Assembly (NCBI RefSeq): GCF_963675985.1
Contig: NZ_OY780958.1
Coordinates: 248,001-312,000 of the forward strand
From: an uncultured Roseibium sp.
GTDB taxonomy: Bacteria; Pseudomonadota; Alphaproteobacteria; Rhizobiales; Stappiaceae
Direction of reading: 5' to 3'
Length of the DNA: 64,000 bases
In this document: positions 1 to 9,336 of the stretch, piece after piece
Numbering within the stretch: position 1 is the first letter of the stretch
Layout: every line of letters begins with the position of its first letter
Notes under the pieces: model-generated
Told to the model about the DNA's origin: nothing
The model's input: the letters and a program-made list of their open reading frames with translations, nothing else
The model's database searches: none
Made by a program: the position numbers and the translations under genes

Positions 1-599
1 ACGTGGTCAACCGGATGCCGGTGAAGGACCTGATCCGCGTCATCGGCCTGCTCGGCGAGGAAAAGCGGGCGACGACCGTTGCCCATGCCATCGATAATGC
101 GCGCAAGGAAAAGCCGTTCGATCGGACTGCGGAACTGTCCGCCCTGATCGAAAAGGTGCTCGGACGGTCGCCGAAAAAGGCGCAGATCCATCCGGCAACC
201 CGGACGTTCCAGGCGCTGCGCATCTACGTCAACGGCGAACTGCATCAGGCGGCCAGGGCGCTTGGCGCCGCCGAGAGGTTCCTGAAGCCCGGCGGGAGGT
301 TGGTTCTGGTCAGCTTCCATAGCCTGGAAGACCGGATCGTGAAGCGGTTCTTCCAGGACCGCACCAAAACCCGTGGCGGCGGCTCCCGGCACATGCCGGA
401 AGAAGACGTGCCGCCACCGACATTCGAATTGCTGACGCGCAAGGCGGTGGAAGCGGAGGAGGCGGAAACGGACACCAATCCGCGTGCCCGCTCCGCGCGG
501 CTTCGTGCCGGCCGCCGGACCGAGGCGCCGGCGCGCGACCTGGACATTCACAAGGCAGGCGTTCCGCGACTTGCCGAATTTGACGGATTAGGGGGCTGA
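1..599 (+). CDS. rsmH: 16S rRNA m4C1402 methyltransferase RsmH, 3' part only
   Basis: This is the C-terminal part of RsmH (MraW), which uses SAM to N4-methylate C1402 of 16S rRNA in the 30S subunit. The frame is open at the window edge, so the N-terminal portion with most of the SAM site lies outside. Family motifs are visible: TRTFQALRIYVNGEL and, further on, GGRLVLVSFHSLEDRIVKRFF. The tail after it is basic and variable, as usual in this family. rsmH is the normal first or second gene of the dcw cluster, and the ftsL start codon follows its TGA after one base. The GTG at position 3 should not be taken as the start. Identity is firm; completeness cannot be judged. Confidence 0.95.
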   Translation, partial: VVNRMPVKDLIRVIGLLGEEKRATTVAHAIDNARKEKPFDRTAELSALIEKVLGRSPKKAQIHPATRTFQALRIYVNGELHQAARALGAAERFLKPGGRLVLVSFHSLEDRIVKRFFQDRTKTRGGGSRHMPEEDVPPPTFELLTRKAVEAEEAETDTNPRARSARLRAGRRTEAPARDLDIHKAGVPRLAEFDGLGG

Positions 600-600
600 G

Positions 601-957
601 ATGGGACGTTATCTCAATATTCTCTTCGTACTGGCCGTCGTGATCGGTGCGGCCGCGGTCTATGACATGAAGCTTGCGGCCAAGAAATCGGCGTCGCGGG
701 TTGCGGCATTGCAGCAGCAGATCGACGAGGAGCGGGAGAGTATCCGCCTCCTCAAGGCGGAATGGAGCGCGCTCAATCAGCCCGATCGACTGCAGCATCT
801 TGTCGAACGGTACAACTCCTATCTTCACCTCCAGCCGCTGGATGTGAAACAGATCATATCGCCGGAAGACCTTCCTGTCCGTCCGGTGCAGTTGAAGCCG
901 GTCGGCGGATCCGACCCGATGGGCGGTTATGCCGGCAACTCCCGGGTCATCAGGTGA
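601..957 (+). CDS. ftsL: Cell division protein FtsL
   Basis: FtsL is a small bitopic divisome protein that forms a periplasmic coiled coil with FtsB and helps activate FtsWI. The 118-residue product has one hydrophobic segment near residues 4-22, then a heptad-rich stretch (about residues 25-70, many Ala, Leu, Gln and Glu) that fits a coiled coil. Sequence conservation in FtsL is weak, so the assignment rests on size, topology and position between rsmH and ftsI, which is invariant in dcw clusters. The start codon lies one base after the rsmH stop and ftsI begins 10 bases after the ftsL stop, so translation is probably coupled. Confidence 0.9.
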   Translation: MGRYLNILFVLAVVIGAAAVYDMKLAAKKSASRVAALQQQIDEERESIRLLKAEWSALNQPDRLQHLVERYNSYLHLQPLDVKQIISPEDLPVRPVQLKPVGGSDPMGGYAGNSRVIR

Positions 958-967
958 GGGCGGCGGT

Positions 968-2680
968 ATGGCAGTAACCCACGAAACCGGTTCCATTCTT
1001 CAGGTTCGCCGCGCCAAACCGCGCCCGGTGCATGGCTCGGTGTCTTCCAGCGCGGTCAAATCCCGTGTCTATCTGGCGATGATGGCGTTTGCCTTTGTCT
1101 ATCTGATGATCGGCGGTCGCCTCGTGCTTCTGGCAGAGATGGACGAAACCCAGTCACCGGCCCTGATGTCGGCGCAGGATTCCGTTGCCGCCTCGCGGCC
1201 CGATCTGCTGGACCGCAACGGTGAGATCCTTGCGACCGATATCAAGACCGCCTCGCTCTACGCCGAGCCGCGTCGTGTGCAGGATGTGGACGAGACCGTC
1301 GAAGGCCTGACGAGCGTTCTGCCCGATCTGGACGCCGCCGTGGTTCGCCGCCGTCTGGAAAGCCGGGCCGGGTTTGCCTGGCTGAAGCGCGAACTCACGC
1401 CGGACCAGGCAAACAGGATCCATAACCTCGGTCTGCCGGGCATCAAGTTCCTTCCGGAAAACAAGCGGTTTTATCCGGGCGGCCCTGCCGCCGGCCATAT
1501 CGTCGGTTCGGTCAATGTGGACAACCAGGGCCTCAGCGGGATCGAGAAATACGTCGATGACGAATGGCTGGCCGATCTGCAGAAATTCGGCTTTGCTTCC
1601 GACAGGCCGATGGAACCGGTTCGGCTCTCCGTCGATCTCAGGGTTCAGCACGTGGTTCGCGACGAACTGGTCAAGGCCATGGAGCGCTATCGGGCCATCG
1701 CCGCAATCGGTATCGTGCTCGACGCCAAGACCGGCGAGGTCGTCGCCATGTCATCACTGCCGGACTACGATCCCAATGACCGGTCCGAGGCTCTGGACAA
1801 GAACCGGCTCAACCGGGCGACCGGCGGGGTCTATGAAATGGGGTCGGTGTTCAAGACCTTCACCGCGGCCATGGCGCTTGATTCGGGGAAGGTTTCGATC
1901 AACGACAGCTTCGATGCCTCGCGTCCGATCCGGGCCGCGGGCCGTACGATCCACGATTTCCACGGCAAAAACCGGATCCTCTCCGTGCCGGAAATCTTCA
2001 TCTATTCGTCTAATATCGGCACCGCGAAGATGATGCTGGCCACCGGGATCGACCGGCAGCAGGAGTTCCTCGGCCGGCTCGGTTTCCTGGAGCGGCCGCA
2101 CACCGAGTTGCCGGAAAATGCGGCTCCGCTGCTGCCGCCGAAATGGACCGAGCTTGCGGCCATGACCATTTCCTTCGGGCACGGCATTTCGGTGACGCCG
2201 ATGCAGACCGCGGTCGCCGCTGCTGCCCTGGTCAATGGCGGAACGTTGTTGCCGCCGACCTTCTTCCCGCGCAGCAGCGATAAGGTCAAGGCTTTGGGAA
2301 AACGGGTGGTTTCGGAAAAGACCAGCCGGATCATGCGCTATCTGTTCCGCCTGAACGTCCTGTCCGGTTCCGGACGGAATGCCGATGTGCCGGGCTATAC
2401 GGTCGGCGGCAAGACCGGGACGGCGGAAAAGGTCGAGAATGGCGTTTATGTTTCCGACAAGCGCCGGAATTCCTTCCTGTCGGCTTTCCCGATGGACGAC
2501 CCGCGTTACGTGGTGCTGGTGGTTGTCGATGAGCCGAAGCCGGAAAAAGGCAAGAGCTACGCGACCGCCGGGATGAATGCGGCGCCGACCGTTGGCGCCA
2601 TCATTCGCCGTGCCGCACCGATGCTGGGCGTGATGCCGCGCTTCGGCGATGGAGAAAAACCGATCGAAATAAAATATTAG
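968..2680 (+). CDS. ftsI: Peptidoglycan transpeptidase FtsI (PBP3)
   Basis: FtsI is the septal class B penicillin-binding protein, which cross-links new peptidoglycan as partner of FtsW. The 570-residue protein has one membrane anchor near residues 34-54, a dimerisation domain (DLLDRNGEILATD and following) and a C-terminal transpeptidase domain. All three active-site motifs are present: SVFK with Ser293 and Lys296, SSN at 347-349 and KTGT at 482-485. The ATG at 968 follows a GAGGG stretch and sits 10 bases after the ftsL stop. An in-frame start at 929 would overlap ftsL by 29 bases and adds a Gly-rich, non-conserved tail, so I prefer 968. The protein acts at the septal inner membrane with its catalytic domain in the periplasm. 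Confidence 0.96.
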   Translation: MAVTHETGSILQVRRAKPRPVHGSVSSSAVKSRVYLAMMAFAFVYLMIGGRLVLLAEMDETQSPALMSAQDSVAASRPDLLDRNGEILATDIKTASLYAEPRRVQDVDETVEGLTSVLPDLDAAVVRRRLESRAGFAWLKRELTPDQANRIHNLGLPGIKFLPENKRFYPGGPAAGHIVGSVNVDNQGLSGIEKYVDDEWLADLQKFGFASDRPMEPVRLSVDLRVQHVVRDELVKAMERYRAIAAIGIVLDAKTGEVVAMSSLPDYDPNDRSEALDKNRLNRATGGVYEMGSVFKTFTAAMALDSGKVSINDSFDASRPIRAAGRTIHDFHGKNRILSVPEIFIYSSNIGTAKMMLATGIDRQQEFLGRLGFLERPHTELPENAAPLLPPKWTELAAMTISFGHGISVTPMQTAVAAAALVNGGTLLPPTFFPRSSDKVKALGKRVVSEKTSRIMRYLFRLNVLSGSGRNADVPGYTVGGKTGTAEKVENGVYVSDKRRNSFLSAFPMDDPRYVVLVVVDEPKPEKGKSYATAGMNAAPTVGAIIRRAAPMLGVMPRFGDGEKPIEIKY

Positions 2681-2764
2681 AACATTCGAGTACCGGCGGG
2701 GTCGCAGCCGAAATCCGGTACGTGAATGGTAGATGACGACGCACCAACCGGACGACCGTATGAA

Positions 2765-4234
2765 ATGCATCTTGAAAAATTAGCGCGCGAACTGGACCTG
2801 CCGGAAGGGGCGGGGACTGTCGATATTTCCGGTCTGACCGCCGACAGCCGTGCTGTGGAGCCGGGTTTTCTGTTTGCTGCCCTGAAGGGCGCAAGCACGG
2901 ACGGCGCGCGTTTTGTCTCCAGTGCGGGGGATGCGGGCGCGGTTGCGATCCTTTGCGCGCCAGAGGCAGCCGACCAGGTGCGGACCAATGCGGCCGGACG
3001 TGCTGTCGTCCTGACGAGTTCCGAGCCTCGGCGGACATTCGCCTTAATGGCGGCGGCCTTTTACGGCGATCAACCTGAAACCATCGTGGCGGTGACCGGG
3101 ACCAGCGGCAAGACCTCCGTCGCCCATTTCGTGCGTCAGATCTTTCAGGCCGCCGGCCATTCGGCCGCAAGCCTCGGGACCATCGGAACGGTGACCGCGG
3201 ACGGCCGCATCTACGGCGGGCTGACGACGCCGGACCCGGTGGCGCTCCACAAGGAACTTGCGCGGCTGGCCAGGGACAAGGTCACCCATGCCGCGCTCGA
3301 GGCGTCCAGCCACGGTCTCGACCAGTTCCGCCTCGACGGAGTGCGCCTGACGGCCGCCGGCTTCACCAATCTCGGCCGCGATCACATGGATTACCATGCG
3401 ACGGTCGAGGACTATCTCAATGCGAAACTGCGCCTGTTCCGCGATCTTCTGCCCTCCGGTGGGACCGTCGTCGTCGATCCGGGCGAGGCCTATGCGGACC
3501 GGGTCCTTGCGGTCGCGGCGGATCGGAACCTGCCGGTCATCAGTGTCGGCGAAACCGGCAAGGACCTGAGGTTGAGCGGGCTTCGGCAGACGACCTCGGG
3601 ACAGGTCCTGACCGTCCAGACGGCGCGCGGAGACTATACGGTGACCCTGCCGATGATCGGGCGGTTCCAGGTTTCCAATGCCTTGATCGCAGCAGGCCTG
3701 GCGATTGCCGCGGGGATCGAAACCGGCAAGGCGCTCAGATCGTTGGAAAGTCTGAAAGGCGCGCCCGGACGACTGGAATTCGCCGGCCGGACGTCGAACG
3801 GCGGTACGGTCGTCATCGACTATGCTCACAAGCCCGACGCGCTTGAAAACGTGCTCGCGGCGCTGCGCCCGTTTGCGGACGGCAAGCTTATCGCTGTGAT
3901 CGGAGCTGGCGGTGACCGTGATCCCGGAAAAAGGCCCCTGATGGGAAAGATCGCGGCGGACAGGGCGGATATCGTCATCGTGACCGACGACAATCCGCGC
4001 AGCGAAGATCCCGCGGCCATCAGGAAAGCGATCCTTGAGGCAGTGCCCGATGCGCTGGAAATCGGCGATCGGCGCGAGGCTATTCGCGAGGGTGTCCGGC
4101 GGCTCGGGCCGGGCGATATTCTGTGCGTGGCCGGAAAAGGTCATGAAACGGGCCAGATTGTCGGCAACACGGTACACCCCTTTTCCGACCACGAAGCCGT
4201 GGCCGAAGCCATCGCCCAGGGAGATGCCCGATGA
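2765..4234 (+). CDS. murE: UDP-MurNAc-tripeptide ligase MurE (meso-DAP adding)
   Basis: MurE is the cytoplasmic ATP-dependent ligase that adds the third residue to UDP-MurNAc-L-Ala-D-Glu. The P-loop TGTSGKT is at about residues 111-117. The DNPR motif at 409-412 is the signature of enzymes that select meso-diaminopimelate rather than lysine, as expected in a Gram-negative. The frame is also open from an ATG at 2726. I chose 2765 because the protein then begins with the usual MHLEKLARELD-type N terminus, but neither start has a clear ribosome binding site. The stop overlaps the murF start by 4 bases (ATGA). Function is firm; the start is uncertain. Confidence 0.95.
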   Translation: MHLEKLARELDLPEGAGTVDISGLTADSRAVEPGFLFAALKGASTDGARFVSSAGDAGAVAILCAPEAADQVRTNAAGRAVVLTSSEPRRTFALMAAAFYGDQPETIVAVTGTSGKTSVAHFVRQIFQAAGHSAASLGTIGTVTADGRIYGGLTTPDPVALHKELARLARDKVTHAALEASSHGLDQFRLDGVRLTAAGFTNLGRDHMDYHATVEDYLNAKLRLFRDLLPSGGTVVVDPGEAYADRVLAVAADRNLPVISVGETGKDLRLSGLRQTTSGQVLTVQTARGDYTVTLPMIGRFQVSNALIAAGLAIAAGIETGKALRSLESLKGAPGRLEFAGRTSNGGTVVIDYAHKPDALENVLAALRPFADGKLIAVIGAGGDRDPGKRPLMGKIAADRADIVIVTDDNPRSEDPAAIRKAILEAVPDALEIGDRREAIREGVRRLGPGDILCVAGKGHETGQIVGNTVHPFSDHEAVAEAIAQGDAR

Positions 4235-5661
4235 CCGAACCGTTGTGGACCCGAGAAGCTTTTGTCGAAGCGACCGGCGGAGAACTCTCCGGCGAGGTTC
4301 CCGACGCGATTACGGGCATTTCCATAGACAGCCGGACGCTGCAGCCGGGCGAGGCCTTTGTCGCCATCAAGGGTGATCGTTTCGACGGCCACGATTTCGT
4401 CAACGCCGCTCTTGAAGCCGGTGCCTCGCTGGCGCTTGTGGCCAGGGAGCGTATGGCCGACTTGCCCGAAGGCGGCCGGTACGTGATCGTCGAAGATCCG
4501 CTCGAAGCTCTCCGCCAGCTCGGCATCGCCGCCCGGGCGCGGACGGACGCCCGGATCGTTGCAGTCACCGGATCCGTCGGCAAGACCGGGACAAAGGAAG
4601 CGCTCCGGCTGACGCTGGAGCGGTCCGGCAAAGTGCATGCCTCCGTTGCCTCCTTCAACAACCACTGGGGGGTTCCCCTGACGCTGGCGCGCATGCCGGC
4701 TGATACCGAATACGGGGTGTTCGAAATCGGCATGAACCATGCCGGCGAAATCACGCCCCTGGTCAAGATGGTCCGGCCGCACGTAGCGATCATCACCACC
4801 GTGCAGCCGGTTCATCTGGAATTCTTCGGGTCCGTCGAAAAGATCGCCCAGGCGAAGGCGGAAATCTTCGCAGGGCTTGAGCCGGACGGTGTCGCCATCC
4901 TGAACCGGGACAACAACCAGTTCGACCTTCTGAAATTCCTGGCAACCGCCGCCGGTGTCCCGCGCATCGATACGTTCGGCGAAACCGCCGGTGCGGATTC
5001 GGTGATTGAAAAGGTATCGCGCCAGCCGGGCAGTTCCAGCGTTCAGGCGACGATCCTCGGCAGCGAGATCACCTACAAGATCGGCGCGCCGGGACATCAT
5101 CATGTGAAGAACAGCCTGGCTGTTCTCACCGCCGTCGTCGAGTTGGGCGCCGATCTGGCACTGGCCGGACTGGCGCTGGCGGAGATGCACGCGCCGAAGG
5201 GGCGTGGCGAAGTGATCCGATTGAAGCTGCCGGAAGGCTATTTCGACGTCATCGACGAGAGCTACAACGCCAATCCGGCATCGATGAAGGCCGCTCTGGA
5301 AGTTCTGAGCGAGGCTCCTGTTTCCCGACCGGGCCGGCGTATCGCCGTGCTTGGAGACATGCGAGAGCTCGGAGAACAGGCGGATCAGCTGCATGCGGGT
5401 CTTCTCGCCCATATCAATAACGCGGCGATCGACACGGTCTATTGCTCGGGACCGCATATGCATGCGCTTTGGGAGCTGCTGCCCAAACATCAGCGCGCGG
5501 CCTATGCGGAAGAGGCGGCCGGACTCCGCAACCACCTGCTGGAAGATGTGCGCTCCGGCGATGTGATCATGATCAAGGGGTCGCTCGGATCGAAGATGGG
5601 GCCTCTTGTTGAGGCCCTGAAAAAGGAATATCCGCCTGCGGACGAAACCGTGGCGGCTTGA
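4231..5661 (+). CDS. murF: UDP-MurNAc-tripeptide--D-Ala-D-Ala ligase MurF
   Basis: MurF completes the UDP-MurNAc-pentapeptide by attaching the D-Ala-D-Ala dipeptide, using ATP, in the cytoplasm. The 476-residue length is normal. The Mur ligase P-loop TGSVGKTG spans about residues 113-120, followed by the central-domain FEIGMNHAGEI and the C-terminal domain sequence ESYNANPASMKAAL, which is typical of MurF rather than MurE. It overlaps murE by 4 bases, and mraY starts 10 bases downstream. The dipeptide substrate is made by Ddl, encoded about 8 kb further along the same cluster. Confidence 0.96.
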   Translation: MTEPLWTREAFVEATGGELSGEVPDAITGISIDSRTLQPGEAFVAIKGDRFDGHDFVNAALEAGASLALVARERMADLPEGGRYVIVEDPLEALRQLGIAARARTDARIVAVTGSVGKTGTKEALRLTLERSGKVHASVASFNNHWGVPLTLARMPADTEYGVFEIGMNHAGEITPLVKMVRPHVAIITTVQPVHLEFFGSVEKIAQAKAEIFAGLEPDGVAILNRDNNQFDLLKFLATAAGVPRIDTFGETAGADSVIEKVSRQPGSSSVQATILGSEITYKIGAPGHHHVKNSLAVLTAVVELGADLALAGLALAEMHAPKGRGEVIRLKLPEGYFDVIDESYNANPASMKAALEVLSEAPVSRPGRRIAVLGDMRELGEQADQLHAGLLAHINNAAIDTVYCSGPHMHALWELLPKHQRAAYAEEAAGLRNHLLEDVRSGDVIMIKGSLGSKMGPLVEALKKEYPPADETVAA

Positions 5662-5671
5662 GGACCTTCGG

Positions 5672-6754
5672 ATGTTTTATTTTCTCGGCGAATTCGCCGA
5701 CCAGATTTCTGCCTTGAATGTGTTCCGGTACATTACGTTCCGGACCGGCGGGGCGATCATGACGGCCCTGTTCTTCGTGTTCCTGTTCGGGCCAAGGATC
5801 ATCAACAGTCTGCGCCTGCGCCAGGGACACGGGCAGCCGATCCGCGCGGATGGGCCGGAAGGCCATCTGTTGAAGCAGGGCACGCCGACCATGGGCGGGC
5901 TGATGATCCTGTCCGGCGCGCTTGTCGCGGCGCTTTTGTGGACGGATCTGTCTAATCCTTACGTCTGGATCGTGATCGGGGTGACGGTCGGCTTCGGCCT
6001 GATCGGGTTTTACGACGATTATCTGAAGGTGACGAAATCCAGCGCCAAGGGGTTTGGCGGCAAGGCCCGGCTCGGGCTGGAGTTTCTGATCGCGGCCGCG
6101 GCCGCCTATGCGGTCACCCTTCTCGACAACGAGCCGTTTTCAACCTCCATCGGCTTTCCCTTCCTCAAGGCGGTGACCTTCAATCTCGGCCTTTTCTTCA
6201 TTCCCTTTGCAGCCTTCGTGATGGTCGGTGCGGGCAACGCGGTCAATCTGACCGACGGGCTCGACGGGCTTGCGATCGTTCCGGTGATGATAGCCTGTGC
6301 GTCCTTCGCGCTGATCGCCTATCTCTCGGGCAATGCGGTCTTTGCCGAATACCTGCAGATCCACCATGTGCCGGGGACCGGCGAACTGGCGGTCATATGT
6401 GGCGCGGTGATCGGGGCAGGCCTCGGCTTCCTGTGGTTCAACGCGCCGCCGGCGGCCATCTTCATGGGCGATACCGGATCGCTGGCGCTCGGCGGCATGA
6501 TCGGTGCCATTGCCGTTGCCACCAAGCACGAGATCGTTCTTGCCATCGTCGGTGGCCTGTTCGTTCTGGAAGCGGTTTCCGTGATCGCACAGGTGATTTC
6601 CTTCAAGCTGACCGGCAAGCGGGTCTTCCGCATGGCGCCGATCCACCATCATTTCGAATTGATGGGCTGGACGGAGTCCCAGGTCGTGATCCGGTTCTGG
6701 ATCATCTCCGTCGTCCTGGCCCTGATCGGCCTTGCAACCCTGAAGCTGAGGTAG
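5672..6754 (+). CDS. mraY: Phospho-MurNAc-pentapeptide transferase MraY
   Basis: MraY moves phospho-MurNAc-pentapeptide from UDP onto undecaprenyl phosphate, making lipid I at the inner membrane. The 360-residue protein is highly hydrophobic with about ten membrane segments. Diagnostic loops are present: GTPTMGG near residue 70, FYDDYLK with the catalytic aspartates near residue 113, NLTDGLDGLA near 191, and the C-terminal MAPIHHHFE histidine cluster near 325. It sits in its usual place between murF and murD. The murD start follows 5 bases after the stop. Confidence 0.97.
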   Translation: MFYFLGEFADQISALNVFRYITFRTGGAIMTALFFVFLFGPRIINSLRLRQGHGQPIRADGPEGHLLKQGTPTMGGLMILSGALVAALLWTDLSNPYVWIVIGVTVGFGLIGFYDDYLKVTKSSAKGFGGKARLGLEFLIAAAAAYAVTLLDNEPFSTSIGFPFLKAVTFNLGLFFIPFAAFVMVGAGNAVNLTDGLDGLAIVPVMIACASFALIAYLSGNAVFAEYLQIHHVPGTGELAVICGAVIGAGLGFLWFNAPPAAIFMGDTGSLALGGMIGAIAVATKHEIVLAIVGGLFVLEAVSVIAQVISFKLTGKRVFRMAPIHHHFELMGWTESQVVIRFWIISVVLALIGLATLKLR

Positions 6755-6759
6755 GCGGG

Positions 6760-8160
6760 ATGATCACGGTTACCTCGTTCCACGGCAGGCATGTGGCGCT
6801 GTTCGGTCTCGGCGGTTCCGGGATGGCGACGGCGCGTGCGCTTGTGGCGGGTGGAGCGCAGGTAACGGTGTGGGACGACGCGCCTGCGCGGGTTGAGGCG
6901 GCCGTGTCGGAGGGTCTGCGCGCGCAGGACTTGCGGGCGGCCGACTGGAACGATTTCGCAGCCCTCGTGCTGGCGCCCGGTGTACCGTTGACCCATCCGT
7001 TGCCGCACTGGACGGTGGATCGGGCGCGCGACGCCGGTATCGACGTGATCGGTGATGTGGAACTGTTCTGCCGGGAGCGGCGCAAGCAGTGTCCCGAGGC
7101 ACCTTTGATCGCCATTACCGGCACGAACGGCAAATCGACCACCACCGCTCTGATCGCTCATCTCCTGAAGGTGCTCGGTTATGACACGCAGATGGGCGGC
7201 AATATCGGCATTCCGGTGCTGGAGCTGGAACCGCCGGCGCCCGGACGGCACTATGTGGTTGAATGCTCCTCCTATCAGATCGACCTGGCGCCCACCCTCG
7301 ATCCGACAGTGGGCATTCACATGAATCTGTCGCCGGATCATCTGGATCGGCACGGCACCCTGGAACGGTACGGGGCCATCAAGGAGCGGGTCGTTCAGGG
7401 CAGTGAGACGGCTGTCGTCGGTGTCGACGACCGGCTATCGGCGGCGATTGCCGATCGGCGGGAGATGTCCGAAAAGCCGCTGTGGCGCATTGCCGGGGAA
7501 CGGGAGCTGACGGAAGGCGTCTATGCGCGGCACGGATGCCTGATCGAGGCTCATGACGGGGCCCAGGTTCAGGTCGCGACCCTTGCCGGGATCGACAGCC
7601 TGCGTGGCGACCACAACGGTCAGAACGCGGCGGCGGCCTTCGCTGCGTTGCGGACGCTCGGCATTCCGGCCGGAAAGATTGCCGAAGCGCTCAAGAGTTT
7701 CCCCGGACTGCATCACCGTATGGAGGTGATCGCCCGCTCCGGCCGGATCCTGTTCGTCAATGATTCCAAGGCGACCAATGCCGATGCGGCGGCACGTGCG
7801 CTCGCCAGCTTTGAACGGATCTACTGGATTGCCGGCGGACGCGCCAAGGCCGGCGGGATCGCCCCGCTGGAGGAATTCTTCCCACGCATTGCCAAGGCCT
7901 ATCTGATCGGCGAGGCCGCAGACGACTTCGCAAAGACCATAGGCAATAAGGTTCCCTACGAGATCAGCGGAACCCTTGATGTGGCCGTCAAGCAGGCTGC
8001 CGCGGATGCCGCAAAGGACGCAGCGCCCGAGATGGCCGTGCTGCTGTCGCCGGCCTGCGCGTCGTTTGACCAGTATCGCAATTTCGAAATCCGGGGCGAT
8101 GCCTTTGCCAAGGCGGTTCGCGCCCTGGAAATGGTCGTCACCAGCCAGGAGGTCGCCTGA
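6760..8160 (+). CDS. murD: UDP-MurNAc-L-Ala--D-Glu ligase MurD
   Basis: MurD adds D-glutamate to UDP-MurNAc-L-alanine in the cytoplasm. The 466-residue product begins with a Rossmann-like UDP-binding domain (HVALFGLGGSGMATARAL) and carries the Mur ligase P-loop ITGTNGKST at 119-127. The central-domain motif NLSPDHLDRHG and the C-terminal NDSKATNADAAARAL, with its substrate-binding Lys and Thr, are also present. The frame stays open far upstream inside mraY, but the first ATG after the mraY stop (6760, after GGCGGG) gives the conserved N terminus. The stop and the ftsW start share one base (TGATG). Confidence 0.96.
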   Translation: MITVTSFHGRHVALFGLGGSGMATARALVAGGAQVTVWDDAPARVEAAVSEGLRAQDLRAADWNDFAALVLAPGVPLTHPLPHWTVDRARDAGIDVIGDVELFCRERRKQCPEAPLIAITGTNGKSTTTALIAHLLKVLGYDTQMGGNIGIPVLELEPPAPGRHYVVECSSYQIDLAPTLDPTVGIHMNLSPDHLDRHGTLERYGAIKERVVQGSETAVVGVDDRLSAAIADRREMSEKPLWRIAGERELTEGVYARHGCLIEAHDGAQVQVATLAGIDSLRGDHNGQNAAAAFAALRTLGIPAGKIAEALKSFPGLHHRMEVIARSGRILFVNDSKATNADAAARALASFERIYWIAGGRAKAGGIAPLEEFFPRIAKAYLIGEAADDFAKTIGNKVPYEISGTLDVAVKQAAADAAKDAAPEMAVLLSPACASFDQYRNFEIRGDAFAKAVRALEMVVTSQEVA

Positions 8161-9317
8161 TGGTCAGCCGTGCGGATCGCAGCCGCTTCGCGGAATGGTT
8201 CTGGACCGTGGATCACTATCTGCTTGCCGCCTTTTTTCTGCTCATGGTTGGTGGTGTGGTCCTGTCCTTTGCGGCAAGCCCGCCGGTGGCGGAGCGGATC
8301 GGCGTCGAGACCTTCTTTTTCGTCAAGCGTCAGGCGCTGTTCCTGGGGCCGGCACTTGCCATCATGCTGGCCGCGTCGCTGATGTCGCCGCGCATGGTCC
8401 GTCGGGCGGCGCTTCTGATCTTTATCGCCTCGGTGGTGATGTTGATCGCCACGTTGTTTATCGGTCTTGAGGTCAAAGGGTCGAGGCGCTGGATTTCGTT
8501 TCTTGGCTTTTCGATCCAGCCATCGGAGTTCCTTAAGCCGGCATTCGTCGTCCTTGTCTCCTTCCTGTTGTCGGAAAGTGGGCGCAGGCGGGAGGTTCCG
8601 GGCGTTCTGTTCGCCATTCTGCTTTACGTTATCTGCGCGGCGCTTCTGATCGCCCAGCCGGATTTCGGTCAGACCATGCTGCTGGGAGCGGTCTGGGCCG
8701 GTCTGTTCTTTCTGAACGGCCTGCCGTGGTTTCTGATTGCCGGGCTCGGCGTGATCGGCGTCATGGGTCTTGCGGCGGCCTATGTGTTCCTGCCGCATGT
8801 GACCGCCCGCGTGGACCGGTTCATGGACCCCACTTCCGGTGACACCTACCAGATCGACACGGCAATGGATTCGTTCCTGTCCGGCGGCTGGTTCGGTCGG
8901 GGCCCCGGGGAAGGGACCGTGAAACGGATCCTGCCCGATAGTCATACGGATTTCGTCTTCGCCGTGGTGGCCGAGGAATTCGGCATCATCGTCTGTCTGG
9001 CGATGGTCGCGGTCTTCGCCTTTATCGTCATTCGCGGGCTCAATCACGCCAGCAAGGACCAGGATGCCTTCGGCCGGCTGGCAACGGCCGGGCTTACGGT
9101 CCTGTTCGGGCTGCAGGCGTCGATCAATCTGGCGGTGAACCTCAACCTGATGCCGCCGAAGGGGATGACCTTGCCGTTCATTTCCTATGGCGGCTCGTCG
9201 CTGCTGTCGTCGGCCTTGACCGCGGGCGCATTGCTGGCGCTGACACGGCGCAGACCGCGGCCAACCCGTGGCGAGCCCGTGACGGTCAGCCGCCTTTCGC
9301 CTTCCAGCCTCATGTGA
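8160..9317 (+). CDS. ftsW: Septal peptidoglycan glycosyltransferase FtsW
   Basis: FtsW is the SEDS-family glycosyltransferase that polymerises lipid II at the division site with FtsI. The 385-residue protein is almost entirely membrane-embedded, with about ten helices. SEDS motifs visible include KGSRRWISF and the following IQPSEFLKPA, then PDFGQTMLL, and near the end NLMPPKGMTLPFISYGGSS. It overlaps murD by one base and murG follows after 19 bases. The short hydrophilic C-terminal tail (RRRPRPTRGEP) is cytoplasmic. Confidence 0.96.
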   Translation: MVSRADRSRFAEWFWTVDHYLLAAFFLLMVGGVVLSFAASPPVAERIGVETFFFVKRQALFLGPALAIMLAASLMSPRMVRRAALLIFIASVVMLIATLFIGLEVKGSRRWISFLGFSIQPSEFLKPAFVVLVSFLLSESGRRREVPGVLFAILLYVICAALLIAQPDFGQTMLLGAVWAGLFFLNGLPWFLIAGLGVIGVMGLAAAYVFLPHVTARVDRFMDPTSGDTYQIDTAMDSFLSGGWFGRGPGEGTVKRILPDSHTDFVFAVVAEEFGIIVCLAMVAVFAFIVIRGLNHASKDQDAFGRLATAGLTVLFGLQASINLAVNLNLMPPKGMTLPFISYGGSSLLSSALTAGALLALTRRRPRPTRGEPVTVSRLSPSSLM

Positions 9318-9336
9318 GGATCGAGCCTTTAGCGTT

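Noticed and set aside
6397..6759. Upstream extension of the murD frame
   Set aside because: It overlaps mraY in another frame and lacks Mur ligase sequence; the ATG at 6760 gives the normal N terminus.
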